Part shown: positions 23,326 to 35,561 of the stretch, piece by piece
Position numbering within the stretch: position 1 is the first letter of the stretch
How the letters are laid out: every line of letters begins with the position of its first letter
Source: Solea solea
Taxonomy: Eukaryota; Chordata; Actinopteri; Pleuronectiformes; Soleidae
Length of the DNA stretch: 64,000 bases
Direction: 5' to 3'
Assembly: GCF_958295425.1 (NCBI RefSeq)
Contig: NC_081153.1
Span: forward strand, 22,165,833 to 22,229,832
Notes under the pieces: generated by a model
Told to the model about the DNA's origin: nothing
What the model saw: the letters and a program-made list of their open reading frames with translations, nothing else
The model's database searches: none
Position numbers and translations under genes: made by a program

Positions 23326-23554
23326 AATGTGACACAGACTTTCCCAGTCAGAAAACAATACCTCAGGGCGTGATCATTAACATGCAGATATCATACAGTG
23401 GAGCAGGGGTAGATGTGTGTGCACTGGCCGCCTTGTTGTCTGTCAGAGCAACCATACTTCACTGCAGGGCGCACACACACTGCTCAGTCAGCTCTGACTC
23501 TCTGTCAGTACCTCAGACAACCACATTTCATAAAACCTGAACTATAGCTTTAAT

Positions 23555-23574
23555 GCTTCTTCTTCTTCTTCTTC
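23555..23574 (+). repeat. (CTT)n microsatellite
   Basis: Six CTT units in an otherwise unassigned interval, 23326-24600, in which I recognised no gene; a TC-rich repeat lies at 24279-24300. Confidence 0.85.
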
Positions 23575-24604
23575 CTGAAGAATTAAAGACTGAATGATTC
23601 TTCTATTGTGGGGTTTGAAGCTTCTCAATCTGTCCCATTTCAAACTAAACTCCACACTGGAAACAATGTGTGAGTACAATGAAAACATTTATCCCTCTTA
23701 CTAAAGTTAGAGTGGTTTCTGTTGGAATGAACCCCATCAGTCTATTGTTATCTCTATTCAGAGAAAATGATGAAAGCACATACTTTTTCATGCAAAAAGT
23801 GTCTCCACATTTTAAGCTGCATGAGCTGCTTAAAAAAAATAAAATATTCATACAGAGGATATACAGGTGTAGGATGAATCATCCCATAACCACTCATTCC
23901 CCAAAACTGAAAGGTCAGCTGGATGAATCAGAACAAAGAGGGAAATCTGGAGATTAAGTACTGGGATTGTGTCTGTAATCCCAGTACTGTGTGTCTGGAA
24001 ATCTGACAGGTCTTTACAGTGCAATGTTCTTTAAAGGTGGATGGTAACGTCATTATTACACTGAGCCGTTGATGCCTGGTTTTCTGGAGAGTGGGGAAAA
24101 TACGCCACATTTGTGTCATCATCACAGACACACAACCTTCCACCGTGTTGTGTGTCTGTGATGTGATATGTTTGGATTAATCTCACCTGGGACATGGTTC
24201 ATAAACAGACACAAAACAATTTCAGGACTGAATTCCCCGCACAAGTCAGGATGGAGATGGAGAACGAGTATCTGTGAGTCTCTCTCTCGCTCTCTCTCTC
24301 CTGAATTCCATGTTGTTAGTGACACAGCTGATACCGTGTGATATGTGATCACTACAAATGAAAGGAATAACCTTGAGGACAACAGACTGGATGAGAAGCT
24401 GTTGTCATTCTTTATGGAGTGTTGTAGCAAATGAATTCAAAGATATTTCAATCTATAACAGTTCAATTCAGTTAGTAGTTTCACACTGTGTGTTTCCAGT
24501 GTGTACCATTTACCCACAGAAATGTAAAATACTATCCATAAGTATGTTCATATGAATGTGTCACTGCTTTCAAATAAAAATGTTTTGGTTAGAATACAGC
24601 TTTT

Positions 24605-25200
24605 ATATGACCTTCACGTGAGGACCACCATCTTGCTATGCCATGTTTCAAAAGCAGCCTGAGTCTACAGATCAGCCTGTTTTAAGTTTCGAAACAGAAA
24701 CTTATGCAAAAACTGATGCAAAAAAGAAGGAAAAACATCTTCTTCTCCGCTAAGGTGGTTATGTTTTCTTTGGTGTGGGTTTATCTGTAACTTTTCCAGC
24801 CACTATTTAGTTCTTCTGCAACGTGTTTTCCCTTGTCCATCTTCATCCAACGTTGTGAACACACGCAGCTTCTTGAAGCAGCAGTAACAGTGAGGAGCCT
24901 CCACAGCAGCGGCTGCATATGAAGAAGTCGTGTTTCCTCTGTGACGAGCAGCTGTTTGACCGAAAAAACAACAAAGGCACTGGAATGTGATATCACTATA
25001 ACTACAACTTCACAGTGATCAAACAACCCTAATTCAAATACAAAGTTTATGGTTTTAAGACCCATAAACTGGAATTTGAAACACTGAGTGCATATTCTGT
25101 AAAAAACGAAAATCTCCGATTTTTGTTCACTCAATTTGTGCTGGGCCGACATGTTGCTGGTTAACTCGTGGCTGGTCACATATAAGATGATAATAGCTAT
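24605..25200 (+). repeat. interspersed repeat shared with 41955-42120
   Basis: The block 'tttagttcttctgcaa', followed by 'gtgtttt', 'tccatcttcatcca' and 'gtgaacac', is matched in the same orientation near 42060-42120. The longer copy here continues through 'ctgtttgaccgaaaaaac', 'ctggaatgtgatatcact' and 'tacaaagtttatggtttt', words I recall from a dispersed teleost repeat. A 149-codon minus-strand frame (24781-25230) lies across it; because it coincides with the repeat and has no domain signature I do not call it a gene. Confidence 0.6.
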
Positions 25201-25316
25201 AAGTAGGTAACGTTCCATACAGATCCACACAGTATTGTGTAATTCTGTATTGTGTAATGTAAAAAAATCCAGGTGCCGGTGTGTTAACTAAGGTGACAAA
25301 ATGTTGAAGGCTTGGT

Positions 25317-28300
25317 GGAGGTCTGTGCTCTCTGAGTGTTCTTGTTCTATGATGGAGGTCTGTGCTCTCTGAGTGTTCTTGTTCTATGACGGAGGTCTGT
25401 GCTCTCTGAGTGTTCTTGTTCTATGACGGAGGTCTGTGCTCTCTGAGTGTTCTTGTTCTATGATGGAGGTCTGTGCTCTCTGAGTGTTCTTGTTCTATGA
25501 CGGAGGTCTGTGCTCTCTGAGTGTTCTTGTTCTATGACGGAGGTGACGGAGGTCTGTGCTCTCTGAGTGTTCTTGTTCTATGATGGAGGTCTGTGCTCTC
25601 TGAGTGTTCTTGTTCTATGATGGATCTCTGTGCTCTCTGAGTGTTCTTGTTCTATGATGGAGGTCTGTGCTCTCTGAGTGTTCTTGTTCTATGACGGAGG
25701 TCTGTGCTCTCTGTGTGTTCTTGTTCTATGATGGAGGTCTGTGCTCTCTGAGTGTTCTTGTTCTATGACGGAGGTCTGTGCTCTCTGAGTGTTCTTGTTC
25801 TATGATGGAGGTCTGTGCTCTCTGAGTGTTCTTGTTCTATGACGGAGGTCTGTGCTCTCTGAGTGTTCTTGTTCTATGACGGAGGTCTGTGCTCTCTGAG
25901 TGTTCTTGTTCTATGACGGAGGTCTGTGCTCTCTGAGTGTTCTTGTTCTATGATGGAGGTCTGTGCTCTCTGAGTGTTCTTGTTCTATGATGGAGGTCTG
26001 TGCTCTCTGAGTGTTCTTGTTCTATGATGGAGGTCTGTGCTCTCTGAGTGTTCTTGTTCTATGATGGAGGTCTGTGCTCTCTGAGTGTTCTTGTTCTATG
26101 ATGGAGGTCTGTGCTCTCTGAGTGTTCTTGTTCTATGACGGAGGTCTGTGCTCTCTGAGTGTTCTTGTTCTATGATGGAGGTCTGTGCTCTCTGAGTGTT
26201 CTTGTTCTATGACGGAGGTCTGTGCTCTCTGAGTGTTCTTGTTCTATGACGGAGGTGACGGAGGTCTGTGCTCTCTGAGTGTTCTTGTTCTATGATGGAG
26301 GTCTGTGCTCTCTGAGTGTTCTTGTTCTATGACGGATCTCTGTGCTCTCTGAGTGTTCTTGTTCTATGATGGAGGTCTGTGCTCTCTGAGTGTTCTTGTT
26401 CTATGACGGAGGTCTGTGCTCTCTGTGTGTTCTTGTTCTATGATGGAGGTCTGTGCTCTCTGAGTGTTCTTGTTCTATGACGGAGGTCTGTGCTCTCTGA
26501 GTGTTCTTGTTCTATGATGGAGGTCTGTGCTCTCTGAGTGTTCTTGTTCTATGACGGAGGTCTGTGCTCTCTGAGTGTTCTTGTTCTATGATGGAGGTCT
26601 GTGCTCTCTGAGTGTTCTTGTTCTATGATGGAGGTCTGTGCTCTCTGAGTGTTCTTGTTCTATGATGGAGGTCTGTGCTCTCTGAGTGTTCTTGTTCTAT
26701 GATGGAGGTCTGTGCTCTCTGAGTGTTCTTGTTCTATGATGGAGGTCTGTGCTCTCTGAGTGTTCTTGTTCTATGATGGAGGTCTGTGCTCTCTGAGTGT
26801 TCTTGTTCTATGATGGAGGTCTGTGCTCTCTGTGTGTTCTTGTTCTATGATGGAGGTCTGTGCTCTCTGAGTGTTCTTGTTCTATGATGGAGGTCTGTGC
26901 TCTCTGTGTGTTCTTGTTCTATGATGGAGGTCTGTGCTCTCTGAGTGTTCTTGTTCTATGATGGAGGTCTGTGCTCTCTGTGTGTTCTTGTTCTATGATG
27001 GAGGTCTGTGCTCTCTGAGTGTTCTTGTTCTATGATGGAGGTCTGTGCTCTCTGAGTGTTCTTGTTCTATGATGGAGGTCTGTGCTCTCTGAGTGTTCTT
27101 GTTCTATGATGGAGGTCTGTGCTCTCTGAGTGTTCTTGTTCTATGATGGAGGTCTGTGCTCTCTGAGTGTTCTTGTTCTATGACGGAGGTCTGTGCTCTC
27201 TGAGTGTTCTTGTTCTATGATGGAGGTCTGTGCTCTCTGAGTGTTCTTGTTCTATGACGGAGGTCTGTGCTCTCTGAGTGTTCTTGTTCTATGACGGAGG
27301 TGACGGAGGTCTGTGCTCTCTGAGTGTTCTTGTTCTATGATGGAGGTCTGTGCTCTCTGAGTGTTCTTGTTCTATGATGGATCTCTGTGCTCTCTGAGTG
27401 TTCTTGTTCTATGATGGAGGTCTGTGCTCTCTGAGTGTTCTTGTTCTATGATGGAGGTCTGTGCTCTCTGAGTGTTCTTGTTCTATGATGGAGGTCTGTG
27501 CTCTCTGTGTGTTCTTGTTCTATGATGGAGGTCTGTGCTCTCTGAGTGTTCTTGTTCTATGATGGAGGTCTGTGCTCTCTGTGTGTTCTTGTTCTATGAT
27601 GGAGGTCTGTGCTCTCTGAGTGTTCTTGTTCTATGATGGAGGTCTGTGCTCTCTGTGTGTTCTTGTTCTATGATGGAGGTCTGTGCTCTCTGAGTGTTCT
27701 TGTTCTATGATGGAGGTCTGTGCTCTCTGAGTGTTCTTGTTCTATGATGGAGGTCTGTGCTCTCTGAGTGTTCTTGTTCTATGATGGAGGTCTGTGCTCT
27801 CTGAGTGTTCTTGTTCTATGATGGAGGTCTGTGCTCTCTGAGTGTTCTTGTTCTATGACGGAGGTCTGTGCTCTCTGAGTGTTCTTGTTCTATGATGGAG
27901 GTCTGTGCTCTCTGAGTGTTCTTGTTCTATGACGGAGGTCTGTGCTCTCTGAGTGTTCTTGTTCTATGACGGAGGTGACGGAGGTCTGTGCTCTCTGAGT
28001 GTTCTTGTTCTATGATGGAGGTCTGTGCTCTCTGAGTGTTCTTGTTCTATGATGGATCTCTGTGCTCTCTGAGTGTTCTTGTTCTATGATGGAGGTCTGT
28101 GCTCTCTGAGTGTTCTTGTTCTATGACGGAGGTCTGTGCTCTCTGTGTGTTCTTGTTCTATGATGGAGGTCTGTGCTCTCTGAGTGTTCTTGTTCTATGA
28201 CGGAGGTCTGTGCTCTCTGAGTGTTCTTGTTCTATGACGGAGGTCTGTGCTCTCTGAGTGTTCTTGTTCTATGACGGAGGTCTGTGCTCTCTGAGTGTTC

Positions 28301-28913
28301 TTGTTCTATGATGGAGGTCTGTGCTCTCTGAGTGTTCTTGTTCTATGATGGAGGTCTGTGCTCTCTGAGTGTTCTTGTTCTATGATGGAGGTCTGTGCTC
28401 TCTGAGTGTTCTTGTTCTATGATGGAGGTCTGTGCTCTCTGAGTGTTCTTGTTCTATGATGGAGGTCTGTGCTCTCTGTGTGTTCTTGTTCTATGATGGA
28501 GGTCTGTGCTCTCTGAGTGTTCTTGTTCTATGATGGAGGTCTGTGCTCTCTGTGTGTTCTTGTTCTATGATGGAGGTCTGTGCTCTCTGAGTGTTCTTGT
28601 TCTATGATGGAGGTCTGTGCTCTCTGTGTGTTCTTGTTCTATGATGGAGGTCTGTGCTCTCTGAGTGTTCTTGTTCTATGATGGAGGTCTGTGCTCTCTG
28701 AGTGTTCTTGTTCTATGATGGAGGTCTGTGCTCTCTGAGTGTTCTTGTTCTATGATGGATCTCTGTGCTCTCTGAGTGTTCTTGTTCTATGATGGAGGTC
28801 TGTGCTCTCTGAGTGTTCTTGTTCTATGATGGAGGTCTGTGCTCTCTGAGTGTTCTTGTTCTATGATGGAGGTCTGTGCTCTCTGAGTGTTCTTGTTCTA
28901 TGATGGATCTCTG
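25317..28913 (+). repeat. 37-bp minisatellite, 96 complete units, with higher-order structure
   Basis: The unit starts 'ggaggtctgtgctctctg' and ends 'agtgttcttgttctatgay'. From the first unit at 25317 to the partial last unit at 28905 the distance is exactly 96 units of 37 bp plus four extra 9-bp blocks. I saw no other length change. Variation is confined to a few positions: TGAC versus TGAT before GGA, GGAGGTC versus GGATCTC, and GAGTG versus GTGTG. The extra 9-bp block (a duplicated TGACGGAGG) occurs at 25536, 26248, 27293 and 27968, each followed 86 bp later by a GGATCTC unit. Since 37 is not a multiple of 3 and the unit contains stops, it does not encode a repeat protein. The bottom strand is purine-rich. 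Confidence 0.98.
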
Positions 28914-31185
28914 GCAATGATGTTGTTTTAGCCAACGACAGAATCTACTAAAAAAGGGAACAATCACAAACGTGTTTTTTTCCTGGCACACTAGAGTCAG
29001 AGAGTTATTATTATTATTATTATTATTACTACTATTACTACACCATTACTACAGCTACAACATGCTTGTTTGTTTGTTGACATGTTTTTTGTCACTCTGC
29101 ATACATCATCATTGGCCTGATTGCGTTTTCATCCATGTCTCTTGGGTCTGTTGAGCGTGGGGGGGTAAATGCAGCCCAGTCTCATCGATGCACTCTGGTT
29201 CTACGTCCTCATAGACAAATGTCCTTGGTGCTGTTTGAAGCACTGGATGTCCCCGATGGTTTACAAACACCAAAGGGATCCAAAACCAAAGGCTCAGCTG
29301 GCTCATATGAGTGCAGTGACGTTGATGTGTCAGGTCTGGGCTGCTTGTCAGCTCCTGTTAGAAACACCTGTGCTAGATTTGGACTGCTGGTGTTTCTGGC
29401 AGCTTTTTCATGAGTGTGGTGACCCGACTGTCCAAATCTAAGCTGTTATTATGCAGAGCTCTCTTTATTCAGATTCCAGGGCTTTCACAATTAAACATGT
29501 TAGTCTTCATAACAGAATGGTGCGTATGTTCTGTTTGAGTCTGTCAGCTCCTCATTCACTTTGGACAAACGGTTTAATTAAAAGAATCCTTTTTAACCTC
29601 GTCTATCATATCCAGTGCTTTCTGTGTTCCTTGTTATTTTTCACACATTCTCTTGTAGAATCTTACAAATCTTTTTTTATCAATCAAAACAACATGCACA
29701 TTTTGTAAAGCCATTTCTTCCTGACTATTTTTCATAGAACACTTTTATATTCATTTCATCTTGGTGCCGTATGGCCATCATTTCATACAATGTCATTATG
29801 ATGCTATTCAGATATTTCACGCTGTTCGCTCTTATATCTATGCATAATGTGTTCTGGTATCTGACCTCATTTCCCAGTCAGGGACCATTTAAGTTTCATA
29901 TTATCGTTCATCAGCGTCTTATCTTAATAGGTCCTGGCTTTTCCTTATTGCAATAAACAAAAATCTGTTCCCTGCAGTGTCAGTCGCCTGAGCAGCATGT
30001 GTGGGAGTATAATTCAGACACTCATGCACCAGCTGACAAAGAGATTTATACACCTAATGGTGATCAAAGTGTATCAATTACAAAGGGTCTATTGATGAAA
30101 ATCTACAGTGACAGTAGAGCAAAAAAAGAATATAAAAATATAAGTTCCTGTCAGTTTGTGTGTTCATCCTCCATATAAAGGATAACACACGTACAGCATA
30201 TATGTGACAGTTTTATCTTTAAAGCGATATGGAAAAAATAAATTGCTCGACTTGCGTGGAGAATTGATTTGACATTTAATAAGTCCTTGAAAGAAAGTCG
30301 TCGGGGTGTGTTTGTTGTGCGGAGCATGAGTGGAGTGAAGCACACCTGCACTGTCTGTCACATGACTGATATGAGATGAAGAACGCTGTGTTTCACATGT
30401 CGAACTCCTCAGTGTGGGCGTGTCAGTTCAGCAGGTGACTTTGCACTTTTATGTCTCAGTGAAGTTTGCAGCAGCATGATTGACACATTTGCTACTTCAA
30501 AGGTGGAAGGAGGACTCATGGATGGGATTAGCCTGGATTACTCAACGTTAGGAAGGAGATTTGGGCTCACTTTGTATTTATTTACCGCTCATTCTGCTGT
30601 AAATGGGATTTTCCCTTTCATGTCCTTTTACTGTTCTATTTACCACAAGTGGAAAGCAGGTGAAGTTTTCCGATTTCAGAGTTTCAGGATAAAGGTGTCA
30701 CCATTGTTTAGTAAGGGCATCAATGAAGCAAACAAAGGGCAACACATCAAATAAATGCTCAACATTAAACCCATCTTTACATGTAACATGTTGCTGAGGC
30801 TGTTTCTTATCTTAGCTTCAATTCTGATATCTCAACTGCTAATATCACTAATATCAAGTTGATCTGTAACTTGAGCTGAGTAAGAATCTGTGAGGACAGA
30901 ACTGGATAGTACTGGTTTGGCCATATGTGGTTTATTTTAGAGTGATTATGCTTCTGTGTTATTTAACCTTTCTAAAAAATGTATTTTCCTTAACTAAATA
31001 ATATTTCACAAAAGCATCATTTTAATGTGTTGAATAATCATCAGTAAAATATTGATGCATCCAAGGACTTTGACACAAATAGGCTGCATACGGATGAAGT
31101 TGAATGAATGCATGATCAGAATGACTTAAAAGCAGTGATGTAAAATAGTTGATTTTCACCCTGGGCTTTTGTGCAGGGAATGTTA
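28914..31185. other. unassigned sequence
   Basis: No gene was recognised. An ATT/ACT trinucleotide tract lies at 29005-29040. Frames on both strands at 29109-29441 overlap each other completely and lack motifs. Frames at 29451-29708 and 30476-30754 likewise show nothing recognisable. Confidence 0.4.
29005..29040 (+). repeat. (TTA)n/(CTA)n microsatellite
   Basis: About eight TTA units grading into CTA-containing units. It encodes a spurious polyleucine stretch in one frame. Confidence 0.9.
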
Positions 31186-31751
31186 TTACATTACATGTCA
31201 TTTAGCACACGCTTTTATCCAAAGCAACTTACAATAAGTGCATTGAAACATTTGGGTACAAACAAGAGCTAGAAGTAGGTAAATGCTTGCCTTTTTTGCC
31301 TTTGTCATCGTCGTCTTAGTCGAGGTAGAGTCGAAGGAAATGTGTTTTTAGTCGGTGGCAGAAGATGTGGAGGCTTTCTGCCGTCCGGATGTCGATGGGG
31401 AGCTCGTTCCACCATTTGGGAGCTAGGACAGTGAACAGTCTCGAGTTATGTGAAGGCCTCTGCGATCCTCTCAGTGAGGCAGAGCGGAGTGGGCGGGCTG
31501 TGGTGTAGGTTTTGATCATGTCCTGGATGTAGGCTGGACCGGATCCGTTTGTAGCATGGAATACAAGCACTAGAGTCTTGAAGCGGATGCGAGCAGCTAC
31601 AGGAAGCCAGTGAAGGGAGCGGAGGAGCGGTGTAGTGTGGGAGAACTTTGTTGGCGGTGAGGGAGAGATGGTGTTCCAGTGTCAGACCCAGGTTCCTTGC
31701 GGTATGAGAAGGAGCTACCACATAGTTGTTGAGGGTGATTTTACAACACAA
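31186..31751 (-). pseudogene. LINE (Rex/L2-like) RT C-terminus with intact 3' end
   Basis: The minus-strand frame 31316-31570 ends in 'SRLFTVLAPKWWNELPIDIR' and then 'SLHIFCHRLKTHFLRLYLD' plus a stop, the standard C-terminus of a teleost LINE ORF2. Upstream, 'NNYVVAPSHTARNLGLTLEH' (near 31680-31735) is the block normally about 120 residues earlier, and it joins directly to the 'RSLHWLPVAARIRFKTLV'-type block in another frame. The intervening part is therefore deleted. Downstream of the stop the 3' UTR ends in 'gctttggataaaagcgtgtg' and 'ctaaatgacatgtaatgtaa', the typical tail, so the 3' end is complete at about 31186. Confidence 0.88.
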
Positions 31752-32594
31752 CCAATCAAAGATACGTAATGAGTGGTTTACAAAAAAAGGTATTCTGTCC
31801 TGCTCCTGCTAACCATCATTTCTCATCTCCCTAGTTCATACCTCCACCTCTCAGGCTCTCTTCCACCTGTCCTCTTCTCCCCGTAGAGAAGACATGAGCC
31901 TTTTGTTATCTGACTAAATCTGTTTGTACTTGTGCTCACAGGCAGCCATGTTTCCAGTGTGTGCGAGCAGTTCCTCATACAACCACAATTCAAAGGACCT
32001 ATTCAATCTCTTTCTATCTATTCAGTGTTGCTGAAGGAGCGGAGGAAGATAAGGAAGGACTGAGGGCATAAACTGAACTGTGGTACTTTCACAGTGCTTG
32101 TCTGTCTGCCTGTCCCTGACAATGTCCATCACTGATCCAGAACAGTTGTGACCCACTTTCTCGTGTGTTGGGAAAAAGTAGCATCATTAGAAGCATCTGC
32201 AAAAACAAGATGAACCAGCTGCGGATTTTTAAAAACAGATTACACCAGAAAAAAATACTCCAATCCAGCATTTATTAATGCTCACCCTTGAACTGTCAAA
32301 TTGCTGTTCTGTCAAATGTGCAATCAAGTAGATTCATGTGTTCATCTAGGCCCTCACTCAGTGATTATCAACAAGGTGAGCAGCTGTAGCCCTCGGTTCA
32401 AATGCAGCTTTTATTTATTTTAAAAGACAAACTCAAAAAAAACAGCTCAGGCTCAGATGATGACATTCTCAGAAATGTCTTGAGACGATAAGATCATGAT
32501 GGACGTATGAACAGCTTTCCTTCACACAAAAAACAAACAAATGATCATGATTTTTACATCCAAACGGAAATTGCTTTGCAGGAAACATGCACAG

Positions 32595-32626
<32 letters not shown>

Positions 32627-33824
32627 CAGAGATGAGTAGTTGTGACATTAATCTGCAGCTACCAACGATCACAGGAGCAGGTAAATGTGTGTTAGTGCTT
32701 CCACAGCTTTACCTTATGATCTTTGTGTGGAAAGCTGATAACAGCGTCAGGGACAGTGGAAACTCTCTGTAATCACTGTTGCTGACACTGTCGTAAAGTG
32801 TGTGTGGGTCATTTCTGGGTAAAAACACTTTCCTGCCTGATGCTCAAAGCGAGATGCACAAGGAATTTGTGTTTTGAAACTATGTTGGCAAAATAATTCA
32901 CCCACAACTGTGATGTGAGTGAATTATGCCGGTGCACTGACATTATTCAAATGTAAAAATAGTTTTCTGTACCTTGACTTTGCCTCAAACTATGGAAGAA
33001 GAGTTGAATTGTGGGCACTTGAGAATAATCTTCTTTTAAGTAAGGAAAAGAAGATGTGGTCTCTTGGTGAGAGGTGGAAGAAAGTCATAATAATTACGTA
33101 GGTGTTCTTCCTGAGTGGATTTTAGAGATGATCATGAAGTCGGTTCCCTGCTATTTAATGAGCAATTCTTATTTGAATTCTCTTTGTACAAAGGAATTTT
33201 AATGTGCTGAATGTTACGTAATTTTAATTGGTCGTGTTCTAAAATGTCATCATGACACAAAAGATAAGTTGTTATGTTTCACACTAAACCTGTAAATGAA
33301 TATTATACATGCATGAGGTAAAGTGCACCCACAAAAACAATGGAACTCAGTGAAGACAAGATGCTGCAGCTTCTAGCTTCATCTTTATAGAACTTTAGTG
33401 AGTCCATTTGGATTCAGAGAAACCACCTGTGCACTAAACCTGTTATGAACTAGAACAACTGACCAAGCAACGTGCCACTCTACACTAAACCATTTCAGCT
33501 GGGTTGTTCGGAACATTGTCCACGACGTAAGACTCATTTTCATTTGAATATATGAACACAACAGTCAGTGCTGTTAGAATCAATGAATGATATTAAATTA
33601 TGGATTAATAAAAGTTGGTTAACTATATCAGCTGTTACTTGGGACACTCCTCTGGTACAAAGACACACAGACACAGACACAGACACTCCTCATTTAAGGC
33701 TTTAAGCCGACTCATTCCTCAAAGGAAGACAAAAGTTGCTACGGCACTTTGCATCTACATTCCTGTCTTATTTGCAGCTGACGAGCAAAACATTAACATT
33801 TAATTAAAGTCAAACCAGAAGTCT
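31752..33824. other. unassigned sequence with microsatellites
   Basis: No gene was recognised. It contains a GT repeat (32600-32626) and an ACAGAC repeat (33663-33688). Short frames across these repeats are artefacts. Confidence 0.45.
32600..32626 (+). repeat. (GT)n microsatellite
   Basis: Thirteen GT units, uninterrupted. Confidence 0.95.
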
Positions 33825-34265
33825 TGTAATAATGCAGACGTCTGCTTACATGTTTCTGCTGTTTTTGTTGTTATCATGTCTGTTTACTAACTCTCCTGTC
33901 GTTGCAGATCTTACCACCTCTGTCTGCCCTGCAATCACCTGCAATTCCCCTCACCTGAGCTTCCCCGCCCACTTCCACACCTGGCCCTCATTATCCTCAT
34001 CAGCCTCCCTTTAAATACAACCTATTCTGATTCACCCTCTGTCAGATGGTCATGTCATATGCCCTGCTCTCGCCCTGCCCTCATCCTGCCCTCGTCCTGC
34101 CCTCGTCCTGCCCTCGCCCTGCCCTCGTCCTGCCCTCGTCCTGTCGGTTTGCTCTGCCTGTAACTTCTGCTGGGGGTTTTCTGGCCCCTCTCCCTCAGTT
34201 TAGTTTGCTGTCTAAGTTATGTTTTTGAGACTTTAAATAAATATTTAGAATGTTTCTTTTTGACA
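33825..34265 (+). mobile_element. LTR-like segment with internal 12-bp tandem repeat
   Basis: A TGT...ACA segment of about 440 bp contains a cytosine-rich promoter-proximal part, 'ccctttaaatac' (TATA-like, near 34009) and 'tttaaataaatat' (polyadenylation-like, near 34233), then ends in 'ttttgaca'. This composition resembles teleost solo LTRs. The proposed ends are not flanked by a matching target duplication, so the boundaries are tentative, and an unrelated old transcript remnant is possible. Confidence 0.4.
34068..34144 (+). repeat. 12-bp tandem repeat (CCTGCCCTCGTC)n
   Basis: Six to seven units of about 12 bp that differ mainly by CGTC versus CGCC or CATC. It lies inside the LTR-like segment between its TATA-like and polyadenylation-like words. 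Confidence 0.9.
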
Positions 34266-35560
34266 CTCTGAATTTGTGCATTAGTGGAAGTTGTACATGT
34301 GCATGTAGTTCATAGAGGGAGACAAGAGGAGACTAAGAAAAGCAAAGGCAAATGACCAGTCCATGTTACAAGGGTCATGCAGGAGGAACTGAACAGAACA
34401 GAACAATTGTTACAACCCGTCCATGTCCTGTGTTTGCACACACTGTATATGTGAATAAAACAACCATAAGAAGAATATTAATTTTTGTTTCATTTCATCA
34501 GGTGCACTTTTTCACACAAAAACTAATATAAAGTCAAATAAAACATCTGCACAGCTGCTAAAATAGCATAAGATACATTTGTTTTTCATGTATTTTCTGT
34601 CGATTTTTGCTAAGAACCATGTGCGTCATGCATGAGAAATAGGAGAGATTAAAGGAATCAAAAGCAGATGCGCCTGAGACGCCTGTGGTTTACTTCGGTC
34701 CCTAAAAAGCCTTGGGCCGGCCCTGCTTGAGCACCACTTGCTCTTTCCCAGCATTCTCACAGAATGTCAAAGCATACATTTGTATTATTACAAAGTCAGA
34801 CTTTATTAAAGGTCAGAAGCTCATTATTTGTCTGATTCTCATATTCAAATGTGCGGTGACATGACCATGATCATCCTGACTGGAGAGTCGTTTGTGATGA
34901 TGGTCGTAACATCGAGTGAGCTGGTACAGAGAGAGGCTTCCATGTGGATAATATCCTTTTCATTATAATGAGGGTCATTTCACCAAGTCATGCTTTCTTT
35001 GCATTGTATTATTTCAATAAATCCAATGGTTCATATTCAGTCAGTCAGTGCATTATTTCCTCCCTTTGTCGAGGCAGCCTCTGTTCCATTAAGAGTCTCA
35101 GCTATTAAAAACCATCGATGGTGTAATTTAGTAGAATTGTGTCAAAGTGGCAGCTTGGAATGTTTAGGCTGACAAAATTCTTCCAGGCTTTGATGGCAGC
35201 TGTATTGTTGCCAGCTGTTTCCAAAGACTCTGCATTGATTTTCTTTGATAAGCGTGACACAGGGACGTGACACAAATCGGCAGTAAGTGTTTTTTCAAAA
35301 TTGAGTTTTAGTGGTTTTACCCGACTTTGGAGTTTGCCCATATTGTTCGTCATATATTTGGACCGAGTCGGCTGTGTCATCTCGGTCTTCTTCCTCTACT
35401 TCTTATGGAACTTTGTTTAGCCATCGTTACCATGTTTATATTTATCTCTTTCTAATCCTTCATTTTTGTAATAAAATGTTTCTTTGACTCGAGTTGGCTG
35501 GGGGTGTGTCAGTGAGTAATCTGATAAAAACAGTCAAAACAACCGTGTACAATACTTCTG
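34266..35560. other. unassigned sequence; hAT-like terminus at 34680-34725
   Basis: No gene was recognised. At 34710-34725 the sequence 'ccttgggccggccctg' read on the minus strand starts CAGGGCCGGCCC, which I recall as a terminus of teleost hAT-like elements; its partner end was not found. About 35030-35260 is a repeat-free stretch that could be conserved non-coding DNA. Confidence 0.4.
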
Positions 35561-35561
35561 T

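Noticed and set aside
24781..25230. 149-codon minus-strand ORF
   Set aside because: It lies within an interspersed repeat that recurs at 42 kb, where the frame is not kept; no domain was seen.
25317..28913. CRISPR-like array reading of the repeat block
   Set aside because: Units abut without spacers and the context is a vertebrate genome; it is a minisatellite.
25317..28913. Repeat-protein gene (mucin-like) reading of the array
   Set aside because: The 37-bp unit shifts frame each repeat and contains stop codons in all phases; no long frame exists on either strand.
29109..29441. Overlapping frames on both strands that look protein-like
   Set aside because: They shadow each other over the same DNA, have no recognised motif and lack splice context.
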